Of a stretch of DNA of 38,942 bases, positions 8,742-19,236 are shown one piece after another (positions within the stretch are counted from its first letter, which is position 1; each line of letters starts with the position of its first letter). The stretch spans positions 1 through 38,942 of the forward strand of contig JAKTTS010000087.1 of the NCBI GenBank assembly GCA_030560485.1. The letters are read 5' to 3'. Made by a program: the position numbers and the translations under genes. The stretch is from Ascoidea tarda (nom. inval.). Taxonomy: Eukaryota > Ascomycota > Saccharomycetes > Ascoideales > Ascoideaceae. Below the pieces are notes generated by a model, which saw only the letters and a list, made by a program, of their open reading frames with translations, made no database searches and had not been told where the DNA came from.

Positions 8742-10133
8742 ATGGAGAAAGAAGCAACAGAAGCAACAGAAGCAACAGAAGCAACAGAAGCAAAAGAAAC
8801 AGTGCAGCACAGACTCGTTGCGACAATGAAAGACACACCAAATGAGCTAGAACTCAACTACCAGAAGGTCCAGCTGTTGGTGGATCAGATACAGCTTAAT
8901 CTTCACCATTTCACCAAAAAGCACCAGATCATCATTTCGCCAACTGGCTCCATCTCCACCCAGTCCCTTTCCAAGATCAATCTCAATTTCTTCTCTAAGA
9001 TATACAAACTGATAGACAATGGCTTGGTTTTATTGCGCTTGACAAAGCAGTTTCTTGATGATTCAATCGATGCTCTTAATATGGTCTCCAATGCTTCAAA
9101 TGATACCAGTGAGACTGACTGTTTGACTGACTATCTAGTACAGTATGACAAATACCTGGAACTCTTAAGCGACTTGAAATTTAATTCCAGAAAGCTTCAG
9201 TTTTTTGTCTCATATTTTAATAAGCAGGTTGCTTCAAATAACCTTGCATCTTTAATTGGGCTTGACGATGCTGTTTCAACTGAAAATACCAACAATGATC
9301 ATAATAATAAAATTAAAAGCAAAAATAAAAATTATAGTCGTAATGCCAATGGCTATGACAATGACACAAAAAATTCCCTTCAAAGAGATTTATTATTTAA
9401 AAATGCTAATAAAAGTATAATTGCTAATAATCCAAATAACACAACTAAGTCAGGCAATAAGAATGATCTAATAAGGCAACAGATTCTAAATAAAAACGAA
9501 TCCATATCAATCGCTTTGAAAAATTCTCATAAATTGTTACAATCAAGTATTTTGCAATCTGATTTAAATATTGACGAATTATCTCAATCTTCTAATTCCC
9601 TTCAACTTCTTTCAAATAAATATCAATCACTAGAATTCATTCTAAACAAATCTTCCAAATTAGTCAAAGAACTAGAGCAAGCTGATCGGATTGATAAAAA
9701 AAATATTAAGTATGCCTTATATTGGTTAACTTTTACGATCTGCTGGGTAATATGGAGAAGACTACTTTCAAAGCCCGTCTTATTCATTCTAACTCAATTT
9801 TTAACTATTTTTAAATTGGCTTTGTATTTCCTTAAATTCTTTCAAAAGAATAATTCTCACGATACAATTTTGTCTTATAACTCAATCTCTACTCCTCAAC
9901 TACAATTCTATCTTCCAACTTTATCAACAACTGCTACTTTTCAATCTTCAACTTTAACTTCAAGTTTAAAAAACCAAGACCCTTTTGAAACTAGTATCAT
10001 ACACTATCAGGATGATTCAGTATTTGAAACGTTTAATAACGACTCGTTGTTAACGGATAACTTTCTCAATACCAGTGCAAATGCTGATTTTTTTGATAAT
10101 TTTACCAATCAATCAATCACTGTATCCTCTTAA
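8742..10133 (+). CDS. SEC20: Golgi-to-ER retrograde SNARE Sec20
   Basis: Sec20 is an ER SNARE that works with Ufe1, Use1 and the Dsl1 tether to receive COPI vesicles. The 463-residue protein has an N-terminal helical region (~45-165), an Asn-rich variable linker (~180-240) and the Sec20 SNARE region (~245-320: SIALKNSHKLLQSSILQSDL, ending KLVKELEQADRIDKKN). A membrane segment follows (~324-343, YWLTFTICWVIWRRLL), a family hallmark, then a second hydrophobic stretch (~347-372). There is no C-terminal HDEL, unlike baker's yeast Sec20. The first 17 residues come from a tandem repeat (EATEATEATEA); an alternative ATG at 8826 (MKDTPNELEL) would remove it and lengthen the promoter. Only 33 bp separate the first ATG from the SLX1 stop. 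Confidence 0.88.
   Translation: MEKEATEATEATEATEAKETVQHRLVATMKDTPNELELNYQKVQLLVDQIQLNLHHFTKKHQIIISPTGSISTQSLSKINLNFFSKIYKLIDNGLVLLRLTKQFLDDSIDALNMVSNASNDTSETDCLTDYLVQYDKYLELLSDLKFNSRKLQFFVSYFNKQVASNNLASLIGLDDAVSTENTNNDHNNKIKSKNKNYSRNANGYDNDTKNSLQRDLLFKNANKSIIANNPNNTTKSGNKNDLIRQQILNKNESISIALKNSHKLLQSSILQSDLNIDELSQSSNSLQLLSNKYQSLEFILNKSSKLVKELEQADRIDKKNIKYALYWLTFTICWVIWRRLLSKPVLFILTQFLTIFKLALYFLKFFQKNNSHDTILSYNSISTPQLQFYLPTLSTTATFQSSTLTSSLKNQDPFETSIIHYQDDSVFETFNNDSLLTDNFLNTSANADFFDNFTNQSITVSS
8751..8795 (+). repeat. 9-bp tandem repeat at the SEC20 5' end
   Basis: Five units of GAAGCAACA (the last one imperfect) encode the EATEATEATEATEAK N-terminus if the ATG at 8742 is used. Confidence 0.85.
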
Positions 10134-10992
10134 CACTTTAAATTTAACATAACTTAACCTATTGTATCTTATTTCTACTTTATTTTACTCTACCTTATTT
10201 TATTTTACTTTCCTCTACTTTATTTTACCATAATTTATTGTGTTTTGTTAGCAAATTGAGAAAAAAAAATCATAAATATTAAGCTAATAATTTTATACAT
10301 TTAAATTACATTTTATCTTTTATGTTTTATGTTTTTATAATTCTTTTAAACTTTATTTTAAATTTTGTTTCAGATTAACCATAACTTTTTTAAAACAAAT
10401 TGAAAACATCGCTAAACTTTGTTTAATGCTATTATTTCACTGCTTTTCACCAAACAAATGAGTTATTTATGTCGACAATATACTTTATTTGACAATAAGT
10501 CTGGAAAAATTTTTTAAGTCCGTCTCATAATGGAAAATTTTTTATCTGAGTTTGAGACAAAAATTATAACCAAAAAGTCTTTTAACAGTTTTTTGAACAA
10601 AATATTTGTGCTGCCAATAATTATTTGCTTTTAACTTTGTAATTTGGTTGGTTTTCTCAACTTTTTTCTAATTTAATTCTCTTTTTATTGGTTTTTTAGT
10701 TTGTTTTTCATTTGGTGCCTTTCATTATATTTTTAGTTGATGATGGTTCTATATTTTCTCCTAAAAAAGGTTTTGTGTATTATTATCAAATAAATGTGAC
10801 TAAACTGACTATCAGTCAGTCAGGGCCGAATCAATTAAAGGAATAATTTGAACAAAAAAAAACGTAAACAGAAAATTAAATCAGAAAATTAAAGCAGAAA
10901 AAATGGAAATTAAATTAACAAATATTATACATGAGAAATAAAACTAGAAAAACTGAAAAAGAAGTGAAAAGAAGAAAATAGTCATTATTAGA
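10134..10992. other. Convergent intergenic region SEC20/zinc-cluster gene
   Basis: This AT-rich 3'-3' interval contains CTTTATTTTAC-like repeats at about 10165-10230. A direct repeat TGGAAAA(A)TTTTTTA occurs near 10502 and 10531, and a short inverted repeat GTCTCA/TGAGAC near 10523-10559. No gene is seen. Confidence 0.6.
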
Positions 10993-13900
10993 TTATTTCA
11001 ATAAATCTAAATTAAAATCCAATTCGTTAATATCGAAATCCAAATTCATGTTATTGCCAAACATGTTTTTATCAATCCAATCATTATTAGAGGTTTGCTC
11101 GATTGAACCGTTAATATTATTGATGACATTCACAAAAGCTGAAGTATCAAATTGACTGTTTTCATTTCTATCACTTGAGTTGTTAATTAAGTTTCGGTCA
11201 TCAATAATATTATTGTTATTTTTATTAACATTGTTATTTTCAAAATTGTTTTGAAAATTATTTATTTGAAAATTATTAATAATATTATTATCAGAAATTT
11301 TTCTATCTTGAATATTATTTCTATTCATGTTATTATTCATGTTATTATTCATGTTATTTATGTCACTCATATTGCTCATATTATTATTCTGAATGTTAGA
11401 ATTATTGTCAGTGGTATTATTATTGGTATTATTGAAACTGTTTTCATTTTGGAAACTGGTGAAGTCAAATTCATAATTAATATTAGCATCATTAGCGGTC
11501 ATTTTATCAAAATCATTAATATTATTGTTATTGTTATTGTTATTGTTATTGTTATTCGATTCTGTACTAATGTTGGAATTAATGCTATTATCATTACTTT
11601 CATTATTAGAAAACATATTTGCAATTATCGAAGATTTTTGAAGATCTGCTGTAATGTAACTGTCATTTTGTTTTTGTAATGAAGGAGAGCTATTTCTTGA
11701 ATTCATGCCAGATGTTGGATTTGAATCTTGAAGTGAATTGAATTCAAAATTAACATCCGAATTATTTGAAATAGTTGAAGCAGCTCTGACTGGAGATGCA
11801 TTAAATTTATTTATTAATGACTGTTTTTCGTTTGTTATATTAAACATTCTTGGAAATGAATCTTCAAGTTGATGATATAATTCAGGTACCAGCTTAAATA
11901 TTGAGTTTCTCAAGTGAGATGCTAGTTCGCCAGGTAAATGCCAGTGTCTTGAAACTGAATAAATTCCATTTAATTCGAGTTTCAAGTATTCCTTGTAAAG
12001 CTGTAATTCGCCAGGGTTGATTTTGGGGAAATGATTCGAGAAAGAAGGATTGATATTACTTTGATCAATAGAAGAACCAGTCCAAACATAAGCACCAAGA
12101 TGGACTATACCAGCATAGGCGACTGAACAAGCAAATAAAGGAGTTCTTTTATGGATTTGAGCAGGATTAGTATCAATTAATAATTTAACAACAGAGTTTG
12201 CAGCTTCGATTGTTTTTCTTGTTTCGATGATTTTTCTCGAGTCTATTTTGTTTGGGAACGAGGACAAATCATTATTCTTAAGATTGTTATTGTTACTATT
12301 TGGCGATTTGGGGAGAACAGGGATTTCATCCAGAGAGAGGAAGGAAAATGGTTTATGGATAAACATTTTAGCGTAGTTAAACATTATTATGGCTTGATGA
12401 ACACCTTCATTAACTTGACCTAAACTATTAATCAAGTAGGGAGTATTGAATAAAGATGGGTCTTCTATTTTCATTTCCCAGTTTCCTAAAGCAACAGAAG
12501 CTTGGACTAAATAAGAATCATAGGGCTGTTTTTCTAATATGGCTCTATTCATTCTAATAACATCGTTTAATAAAGTTGAAGCTTCAGATCTGCTTTTGTA
12601 ATCAAAAGTTTCTCTGGGAGGATAAGTTGGATATTTAATCTTCAAGGGCAAAGAAGGTAATTTTGATAAAGTTTTACCATCAAGTGAATTTATAGTAATA
12701 TCAATCATATAAAACTCCCAAAACAATCTTCTTGAAGAATCTAGTATTGTATTGGTTGGAATATTTTGTAATCTTTTTGATTTAAAAACTTGTAAGTTTT
12801 GTAAATTTTCTATTATAACTTTTGAAGAGCAAGAATCATTCGAGTTAAGAGTTGGAGAAGCGATTGGGCTTTTAAAATATTCTTCATCAATAACATTGAT
12901 GTTTAAGAATTTGATTAAAGAAAAGCATTTTTCTCTGATATACTTATTTAGATCATGTAAGGAAGATATATATGATGCTATTGATAATAGTATCAAAGCC
13001 TGTAGAGATACAAGATCATTATTAGAGTCGTTTTCTATTATCATTAAACATTGAGTTATTCTATCAGATACTTTTCTGATATCATTTGAGAATTGATTTG
13101 TAGTTTGGCCATCTATTATTAATTTCATAGCAGATACTAAATCATTAGAATTTGTAATTTTTGTTATATAGTCATTGATTTCATTTATTGGAGGCAAGAA
13201 GGGATGGAAATTATGGAAAGTTGAGTAATATAGCAATATTGTTGAAGCTGTATTTATCTTTGAGGTATCGATCAAATTTGATTTAGAGTGAATGAAATTT
13301 CTTGATTGAGGCTGGTTAGTTGTGCTGGAGTTAATATTTGAATTAAGAAATTGGTTAAGATTTTGGTTATTGTTTTGATTAATGGCAAAATTAGTATTAA
13401 AGGAATCGTTTTTGATTATATTGGGATTAATATTAGTCAATTTATTTGAAGTGGTTAAGAAATTGTTATTAAATAATTCTAGTTGCAAATTAAGATCAGG
13501 GCCTAATTTTGGTGGTTGAACAACGATAGTATTATTAAAACCAGGGAAATGAATAGAGTTTACTTTATTGTTATTTTTGTCTCTTATTAAACAGGGCAAA
13601 GATAAGTTTCTTGTTTCCTTTGCAGAAGGCTCAAAGACAGGACAGGATATGTTTGGGCACTGGTTACCAGAGCCTGTTATACAGGGCATTTTAAGGATTT
13701 CATCAAAGGATAAAGATTTGGAAAGCAGGTTGAAATCTATTTCCTGGTTTACTACCATATTATCATTAACAAGTTGGTTATTACACTGGTTATTGAAAAA
13801 CTGATTATTATTTTTATTAAATTGGTTATTGTTATTATTGTTATTATTGTTATTAAATGAGTTATTATTGCTGTTATTATTGTTATTTTTGGTGCTGTTT

Positions 13901-14625
13901 ATGAACGAATTTGAATGAGATATTGATATTGGGAAAGATAAATTATTTAAAAGATTTGAGTTTTTTGTCTTTTTGAATAATTTTCTTTTCATTCTATGGG
14001 AATTGTAAGAATTCGAATTTGAATTTGAGCATGAAGAGGATTCATCTTCAGAACAAGAGTTGCAGTTATCACAAACAGAACAATCATTAAAGGAATTTAA
14101 GGAATTTAAAGAATTTAAGGAGGAATTCAAGGAGAAATTTAGGCTTGAGGGGGCTAATAGTGGGAAAGGTCTATTTAAATGGTTAAAAGTATGAACAGTA
14201 TTTGATTTGATTTTCTTTCTTGAACCACCACGATGACTTGGAACATAGGTGCAAGTTTTATCATTTTTTAAGCAACGACCACATATTGGTAGAATACCAT
14301 CGCATCTTAAATGACGACCACGACATTGAATACAGGCTCTACTAACATGTTTTGCGTTTGGTCTGACTTTAACAGGGGGGAGATTGAGGTTTGATTGAAT
14401 TTGCTTTTGTTTTTCACTCAAGGGTTTTTTTGTTATTTTGTTGGCAGATTCAGATGATTTGTTCGATTTACTTTTAGATTTTGTTTCTTTATTGTTGCTG
14501 TTATTTATACATTCGTTTTTAGTAGAGTTTAGGTCTTGTTTATTATTAAGATTGATGATGTTATTATTAGTAGTATTATTGACTGGTATTATTGAAGTGA
14601 CAGAATTATTTTGGATTAAAGACAT
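10993..14625 (-). CDS. Zn2Cys6 transcription factor, Asn-rich
   Basis: The 1210-residue product is a fungal zinc-cluster DNA-binding regulator. The Zn2Cys6 domain starts at Cys98 (ACIQCRGRHLRCDG, then ICGRCLKNDKTC) with spacing C-x2-C-x6-C-x6-C-x2-C-x6-C. A basic linker HRGGSRKK follows. A central region (about residues 480-950) has the helical texture of a fungal-specific transcription-factor domain (for example SSRRLFWEFYMIDI). Long Asn runs near residues 260-290 and 1080-1190 are probably disordered activation regions. The start at 14625 is the first ATG; the frame extends upstream without one. I cannot assign an ortholog. The SLNSLNSFN repeat comes from a 9-bp tandem repeat near 14095-14125. 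The ~1.4 kb upstream is a long, partly GC-rich promoter. Confidence 0.88.
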   Translation of the reverse strand: MSLIQNNSVTSIIPVNNTTNNNIINLNNKQDLNSTKNECINNSNNKETKSKSKSNKSSESANKITKKPLSEKQKQIQSNLNLPPVKVRPNAKHVSRACIQCRGRHLRCDGILPICGRCLKNDKTCTYVPSHRGGSRKKIKSNTVHTFNHLNRPFPLLAPSSLNFSLNSSLNSLNSLNSFNDCSVCDNCNSCSEDESSSCSNSNSNSYNSHRMKRKLFKKTKNSNLLNNLSFPISISHSNSFINSTKNNNNNSNNNSFNNNNNNNNNNQFNKNNNQFFNNQCNNQLVNDNMVVNQEIDFNLLSKSLSFDEILKMPCITGSGNQCPNISCPVFEPSAKETRNLSLPCLIRDKNNNKVNSIHFPGFNNTIVVQPPKLGPDLNLQLELFNNNFLTTSNKLTNINPNIIKNDSFNTNFAINQNNNQNLNQFLNSNINSSTTNQPQSRNFIHSKSNLIDTSKINTASTILLYYSTFHNFHPFLPPINEINDYITKITNSNDLVSAMKLIIDGQTTNQFSNDIRKVSDRITQCLMIIENDSNNDLVSLQALILLSIASYISSLHDLNKYIREKCFSLIKFLNINVIDEEYFKSPIASPTLNSNDSCSSKVIIENLQNLQVFKSKRLQNIPTNTILDSSRRLFWEFYMIDITINSLDGKTLSKLPSLPLKIKYPTYPPRETFDYKSRSEASTLLNDVIRMNRAILEKQPYDSYLVQASVALGNWEMKIEDPSLFNTPYLINSLGQVNEGVHQAIIMFNYAKMFIHKPFSFLSLDEIPVLPKSPNSNNNNLKNNDLSSFPNKIDSRKIIETRKTIEAANSVVKLLIDTNPAQIHKRTPLFACSVAYAGIVHLGAYVWTGSSIDQSNINPSFSNHFPKINPGELQLYKEYLKLELNGIYSVSRHWHLPGELASHLRNSIFKLVPELYHQLEDSFPRMFNITNEKQSLINKFNASPVRAASTISNNSDVNFEFNSLQDSNPTSGMNSRNSSPSLQKQNDSYITADLQKSSIIANMFSNNESNDNSINSNISTESNNNNNNNNNNNNINDFDKMTANDANINYEFDFTSFQNENSFNNTNNNTTDNNSNIQNNNMSNMSDINNMNNNMNNNMNRNNIQDRKISDNNIINNFQINNFQNNFENNNVNKNNNNIIDDRNLINNSSDRNENSQFDTSAFVNVINNINGSIEQTSNNDWIDKNMFGNNMNLDFDINELDFNLDLLK

Positions 14626-16081
14626 TTTGAAAGAAAGATAAAATTTTTCTTTTGTTTTCTTTTTCAAAAAAATATTTTGTAGGTGATAAGAGGAGATTAA
14701 AGAAAAGAAAAATAAAGAGAGAATCAGTGAACAGGATAGTGCAGCACGATATATAGATGGAGATAGATGGAATAGATGGAATAGATAAGTATAGGTCAGA
14801 TTAGGTATTTATATGAGGAAGCAGAGATACTTTAAAAATGGTGTTGGTTACTTTGGTGGAATAAAGGTAGTTGAGGTCAATGGTTAGAGATCCTTCAAGG
14901 AAGAGAAAGTAGAAAAAAAGGCAAATAAAATAAAATAAAATAAAATAAAAATAACACAAGAAGTAACAGATATATATTAATATAAATTTAAATAAAGAGA
15001 GTGAAATCAGAATCAGTCAAAACAAAAAATAAATTATTCTTTTATGACAATCAGAAAGCAAAAAGTACTAAGGAGAAAAAAGGATTTAGCTGGGCCAAAA
15101 AGCATTGAGAAGTAGCGACAAGAGCGAAAAAAAAGTTTAGAATTGGCAGACTAAATTCTAAAGTAGAGCAGAATAAGAGATTGACCAGAAAGCAGCCAAA
15201 CATTGATTGAATTGATTAAAAGCAAAGAGAATAATTTCAGCGATCAAAGAGAACCGATTGATTAAATTGATTACAAGGTCGTTTCGCCCAATTGGGAAAA
15301 GGCTACTGATCAAATTGATTAGGCCTCGCTTTTTGTCCAGAGCTGCGCTTCCGGGGACCGGAGGAAGCGCCCGATTCAGCGCAAGTGCCGACGGAGATAG
15401 CGCATGGCGCGGCCCCAAGTTTCAGACCGCAGGCTTGTACGACATAAACACCTCGATTGGGAAGTCCGATCGGGGTAGTCGCCCAAACTAGTGTACGCAA
15501 CTGGAAATAAGTTCCAATGCGGCTGTATGCGCGAGAACAATACAACCGCTCGGCGCACGTGGGTATCTGTGGCTCCAAACCCCATTTTCAGCTCCAACAC
15601 AGTTTGAAAGCGTGTTTGCGAGTTTGGATTAAATGGCAGATAATAGAACCAAGCATTGTAAAAGTATACCCAACGCTGCTGCTGGAGCTTGGTTTAAAGC
15701 CAGAGGAATTGATGGTTAGAGAGAACAATGTTTACTGTCGCTTTGCAAACCCTATCTTGCACTGTTCCTTGACCTGGTCTGCCATGGTGGTTAGGATTGG
15801 ACCCCTGATAACCTGACCTGTATTACTGAGATGTACTTATTCTTTTGCACTAGTCCTTGAATATGAGTTGGTTGTATAATTAGATTGTATGCAAACATTG
15901 GCGTACGAGTGTGTAACTGTATAAGTGGATAAGTATATGAGTATATGAGTATATGTCCACTTACTTCCTTGTTTGTCTGCGTGCTTACTTACGTACTTAG
16001 CTACGTTTTTGTTTTCAATTTTCATTTGCAGTTATTTTCAATTTTGATTTGCAATTATCATTTGCGTGGCAATCGATTGCA
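14626..16081. other. Long upstream region of the zinc-cluster gene, with a GC-rich block
   Basis: 14626-15300 is purine-rich and AT-rich, with an (AAAAT)n tract at about 14925-14950. About 15310-15816 is a markedly GC-richer block containing an imperfect hairpin with GCGCTTCC/GGAAGCGC arms (15345-15370). It also contains a 99-codon ATG frame (15517-15816) of unknown origin, rich in otherwise rare CGN and CTG codons. 15837-16080 contains GAGTATAT-like repeats (about 15925-15955) and CAATT repeats near the EMC3 stop. No confident gene. Confidence 0.55.
15345..15370. repeat. GC-rich imperfect inverted repeat
   Basis: Outer arms GCGCTTCC (15345-15352) and GGAAGCGC (15363-15370) enclose a second inverted pair, TCCGG/CCGGA. 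It could be a hairpin or a zinc-cluster target containing CCGG. Function is unknown. Confidence 0.55.
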
Positions 16082-16942
16082 CTAGCAATCATAGTATTGT
16101 AAAACTCTTTTTTCAATATTGCTTAAGTCAAATCGATACTGAATAATCTTAATGTTTTCGATTTCGTTTTCCATCAACTTTTTCATAGATGGACCACCAG
16201 GTTGCAATTGCACTTGTTGGCCATTGTTACTATTACCGGTTTTGTTATTTCCACTAAAACTGATATTACTGGCCATCAACATTTCATCGCCGATATTGGA
16301 ATCGTTTAACAACAAATTGTAAACAGATCGTAACCCTAGTAAATTAACATAATACCACGAAATAGATGAAACCCACTTAACATCCAAATCTCTTGTTCTA
16401 ATCCCATTTTGCAACATGGTCTTAAACCGATTGGTCAATGGAAATGGCAATTTCATAACAATAAACCCTTCAAAAAAGTAGTTAACCCATCCCATTATAA
16501 CCGTTTGCGGAATATAATTTGCTAGATTCCCCTTCATTATATTCATCATAGAATCAAGTCCTCCTGGCTCAAATAATGGATTGGGCATTTGGCTTTCGCC
16601 CCCTTTCATTTTCTCCCTATTGTCCTCTTCTTTGATATATTCACCCAACAATTTAAACAAAACCTCCTGTCTTCTCTTAAAACTCTCACTATTCAAATTA
16701 AAGCAATTCTTTCTAAATGCTCTGCACCTGCCAATCAATGTTTTTTGCTTCAATTTAACCAATTCTTCAGCATTGTTGTAATTGTACTCTTTCATGTTCT
16801 TATTCGTACCATTCCCGCCGCTGTCAGCCATTATCAAGACCTGAATATACCGACGTAGAATACCAACCATCACCATAACAAACGAGATGGGGAGAATCAC
16901 CCAGTACTTCAACTGGGGATCAAGAACTAGCTCTGGTGTCAT
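16082..16942 (-). CDS. EMC3: ER membrane protein complex subunit 3
   Basis: Emc3 is the Oxa1/YidC-superfamily core of the ER membrane complex, which inserts transmembrane domains of client proteins. The 286-residue protein starts MTPELVLDPQLKYWVILPIS. It has a first membrane segment (~13-37) ending in RRY, and a charged cytosolic helical region (~50-125) with FKRRQEVLFKLL. Two further membrane segments follow (~140-170, IPQTVIMGWVNYFFEGFIVMK; ~187-212, WVSSISWYYVNLLGLRSVY). The conserved LPFPLTNRFKTMLQNGI and DVKWVSS motifs are present. A Gly/Asn/Gln-rich stretch (~222-245) precedes the C-terminus. The length is a little above the usual 250-260 residues. Confidence 0.95.
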   Translation of the reverse strand: MTPELVLDPQLKYWVILPISFVMVMVGILRRYIQVLIMADSGGNGTNKNMKEYNYNNAEELVKLKQKTLIGRCRAFRKNCFNLNSESFKRRQEVLFKLLGEYIKEEDNREKMKGGESQMPNPLFEPGGLDSMMNIMKGNLANYIPQTVIMGWVNYFFEGFIVMKLPFPLTNRFKTMLQNGIRTRDLDVKWVSSISWYYVNLLGLRSVYNLLLNDSNIGDEMLMASNISFSGNNKTGNSNNGQQVQLQPGGPSMKKLMENEIENIKIIQYRFDLSNIEKRVLQYYDC

Positions 16943-18145
16943 TCTCAGCTGCTGTGTTACTCTATTAGCACACTACCTCGATACCTCGATATCTCAGTAT
17001 CTCTTTGTCTCACTGTCGCACTCTCTTGTACTGACAATCTCACGATCTGTGCTCCATCCTCTCTCTCCAACCTGTGTCCAACTGGAAAAAGTCCACCACC
17101 GCATCCGCACTCCCCGGTGTCACCTCTGCGGCTGACAAAGCACCTTTGGATGCTTACCTCACGCTCCCTCTGCTCGCGCGCCTCCGCTATCTCCTGGCAA
17201 TTATTACCGAATATGACCTCTGGCCTATGCGGATGGCTGCCGGCTTGAACCTTCTTTTACAAAACACCTGCATTAGCCCAAAAATCTGTCCTATTCTTAT
17301 GCTTGCCTAATTGGGCAGCACATATAATCATACAACCATCCTAACTTCAAACATTTCAAACCCTTCCACTTTTCTTTATTTTTCACTCCCTTCCTTTTCC
17401 CGTGTTGTACTTGCAGTGGTTTTTCAAATGTTGGAATTTTTCAAAATATTCGTATCCAAAATCTCCAAATCATCCAAAATGTTCAAGGTGTTCATAATAT
17501 TTAATCACATAAAAGGATTTTATAAAACTGGGTCCGCAACTTTTACAATTTCTAGAATTCACTTTTCAACATTTTGTTTCCACTTCTATTTGCTTTAAAA
17601 TTTTCCTTTTATGATTTGCTTTGCTTTGCTTTTTGATGTATTTTTCTCGTTTTTTTATTTTTTTTGAATTATTGTTACGATTTCACTTCAACTGCCTTAT
17701 CTGAAAGAGCCTTTCCACTGCTAAAAAAACATTCACTCAAGGAATCTTTAACGTCCATACTAAGCGATAATTCTCTATCAAACCTTATTTCTCTCTCATT
17801 CGCTTATTCAACTTAAACTATTAACTCAATCTCTATAGAATTATTTTTTTTCTTTGGGTTTATTTACCTATAATCAAATGTTAAATTATAACTTCAATTC
17901 TGAATTTCAATTCTGAATTTCAATTGAAACTTTATTTCTGTCATATTGCAAATCTCTTGAAAATCTCATGTAGATCTTATGTAGATCCCTTTTTTTAAAT
18001 CTTACGCTATTATCAAATCCAAAATTTATCGCTATTAAGGACTTAACAACTGTATTCTTGCTGTTTTTATGGCATCAATACTAATTTTACCAATACATTT
18101 TTTTACTATTGATCCGTCACTCGTAGCACTTAAAAATCTTTTTAT

Positions 18146-18186
<41 letters not shown>

Positions 18187-19236
18187 CAACTATGAATCGG
18201 CAATCTTTTCAGTTGAAAATCTTTGATTAGCACAAAAATCTATTCAAATTAAAAAAAAAAAAAAAGACGAAAATTAAGAATAATCAACCTAATTACTGAA
18301 ATTATTGTCTTAAATAAAAAATAAAAAAAATAAAAAAAAAAAAGCAAACCTTTTCAATTTTCCTTAAATGAAAAAAAAATTTATAAAAACAAGAATTTAA
18401 GATAATTAATTTTACTGTTTTTCTAAAATCATCCATAGCCGTTGATTGCTGTTCTTTTTCCACTTGTGATTGTTTTTATTTTATTAAGATCAAAATTATG
18501 TTGCTAAAATGTTATGCTATGTTTTAAATATTATAAAAATCTCAATACAAATTTCAAAAATTGTGATTTCTTTTAAATTTTACCACTAAATTTTGCCATT
18601 TTCATTTTCATTTTAATTTTTGCTCTTGCCTTTATTTCAATTCACACCCAAACTCTTCAGTCCCCATTTTCAGTTATATTCTGTATTTTAAATTCATTTT
18701 CTTAACACTTTAGAAAATCTTATTCAGTTTTGTCTTTAATTCTATTTCTTTTTATCAATATTATCAAAAGAATCTAATCAATTTCATCAGAACTGATCAC
18801 AGGTTGGTTTTCTCTCTGCTTTTTATTCAATTAAACAAATGTTATTCTTATGCTTTCATTCAGTTTATTTAATTTGAATTTCAATTAAGTCATATTGACT
18901 TACTAATTCACCTAATCGCAAACCACTAATTGTTTCAGCTTTTTTAAACACTTAAATCACTCAAACCACTTAACAAAAAAATTAAAAACAAAATTAAAAG
19001 AGATTTTCTAAAAGAGATTGTCTAAAAAATCAAAACAGTTTTCTATAAAAAAAAAATTATTTTTAATAGTAATTATATGCATATTTATTTATTCATTCAT
19101 TTTATATTTTAGTAATTCATATGATTTCATCTCATGGTATTACCTAATTGTATAAAGCGTATTAAGTGTATTAAAGTGTACTGACTTTTTATCTTTTCAA
19201 TCTATTTTGTCTCTTTATATCCTTATTTCCTTGAAT
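16943..19236. other. Long interval with no convincing gene
   Basis: The first ~350 bp upstream of EMC3 are GC-richer and pyrimidine-rich, and carry ATCCGC (17103-17108) and GCGGAT (17229-17234) in inverted order. An open frame without an ATG (17035-17310) and another at 17311-17598 have no recognisable product. From 17600 the sequence is very AT-rich with a (TA)n tract at 18149-18180 and A/T homopolymers. I found no tRNA boxes or snRNA core motifs, but an unrecognised ncRNA cannot be excluded. Confidence 0.6.
18149..18180. repeat. (TA)n dinucleotide tract
   Basis: About sixteen uninterrupted TA units lie in an AT-rich intergenic region. Confidence 0.95.

Noticed and set aside
11251-11679. 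Plus-strand frame of Ile/Val repeats
   Set aside because: It is the antisense reading of the Asn-rich codon runs of the zinc-cluster gene.
15158-15600. Several overlapping frames in the GC-rich block
   Set aside because: They occur on both strands with no family match; the block's GC content explains the lack of stops.
17035-17310. Plus-strand frame upstream of EMC3
   Set aside because: It has no ATG, no splice donor with a plausible first exon, and no recognised product.
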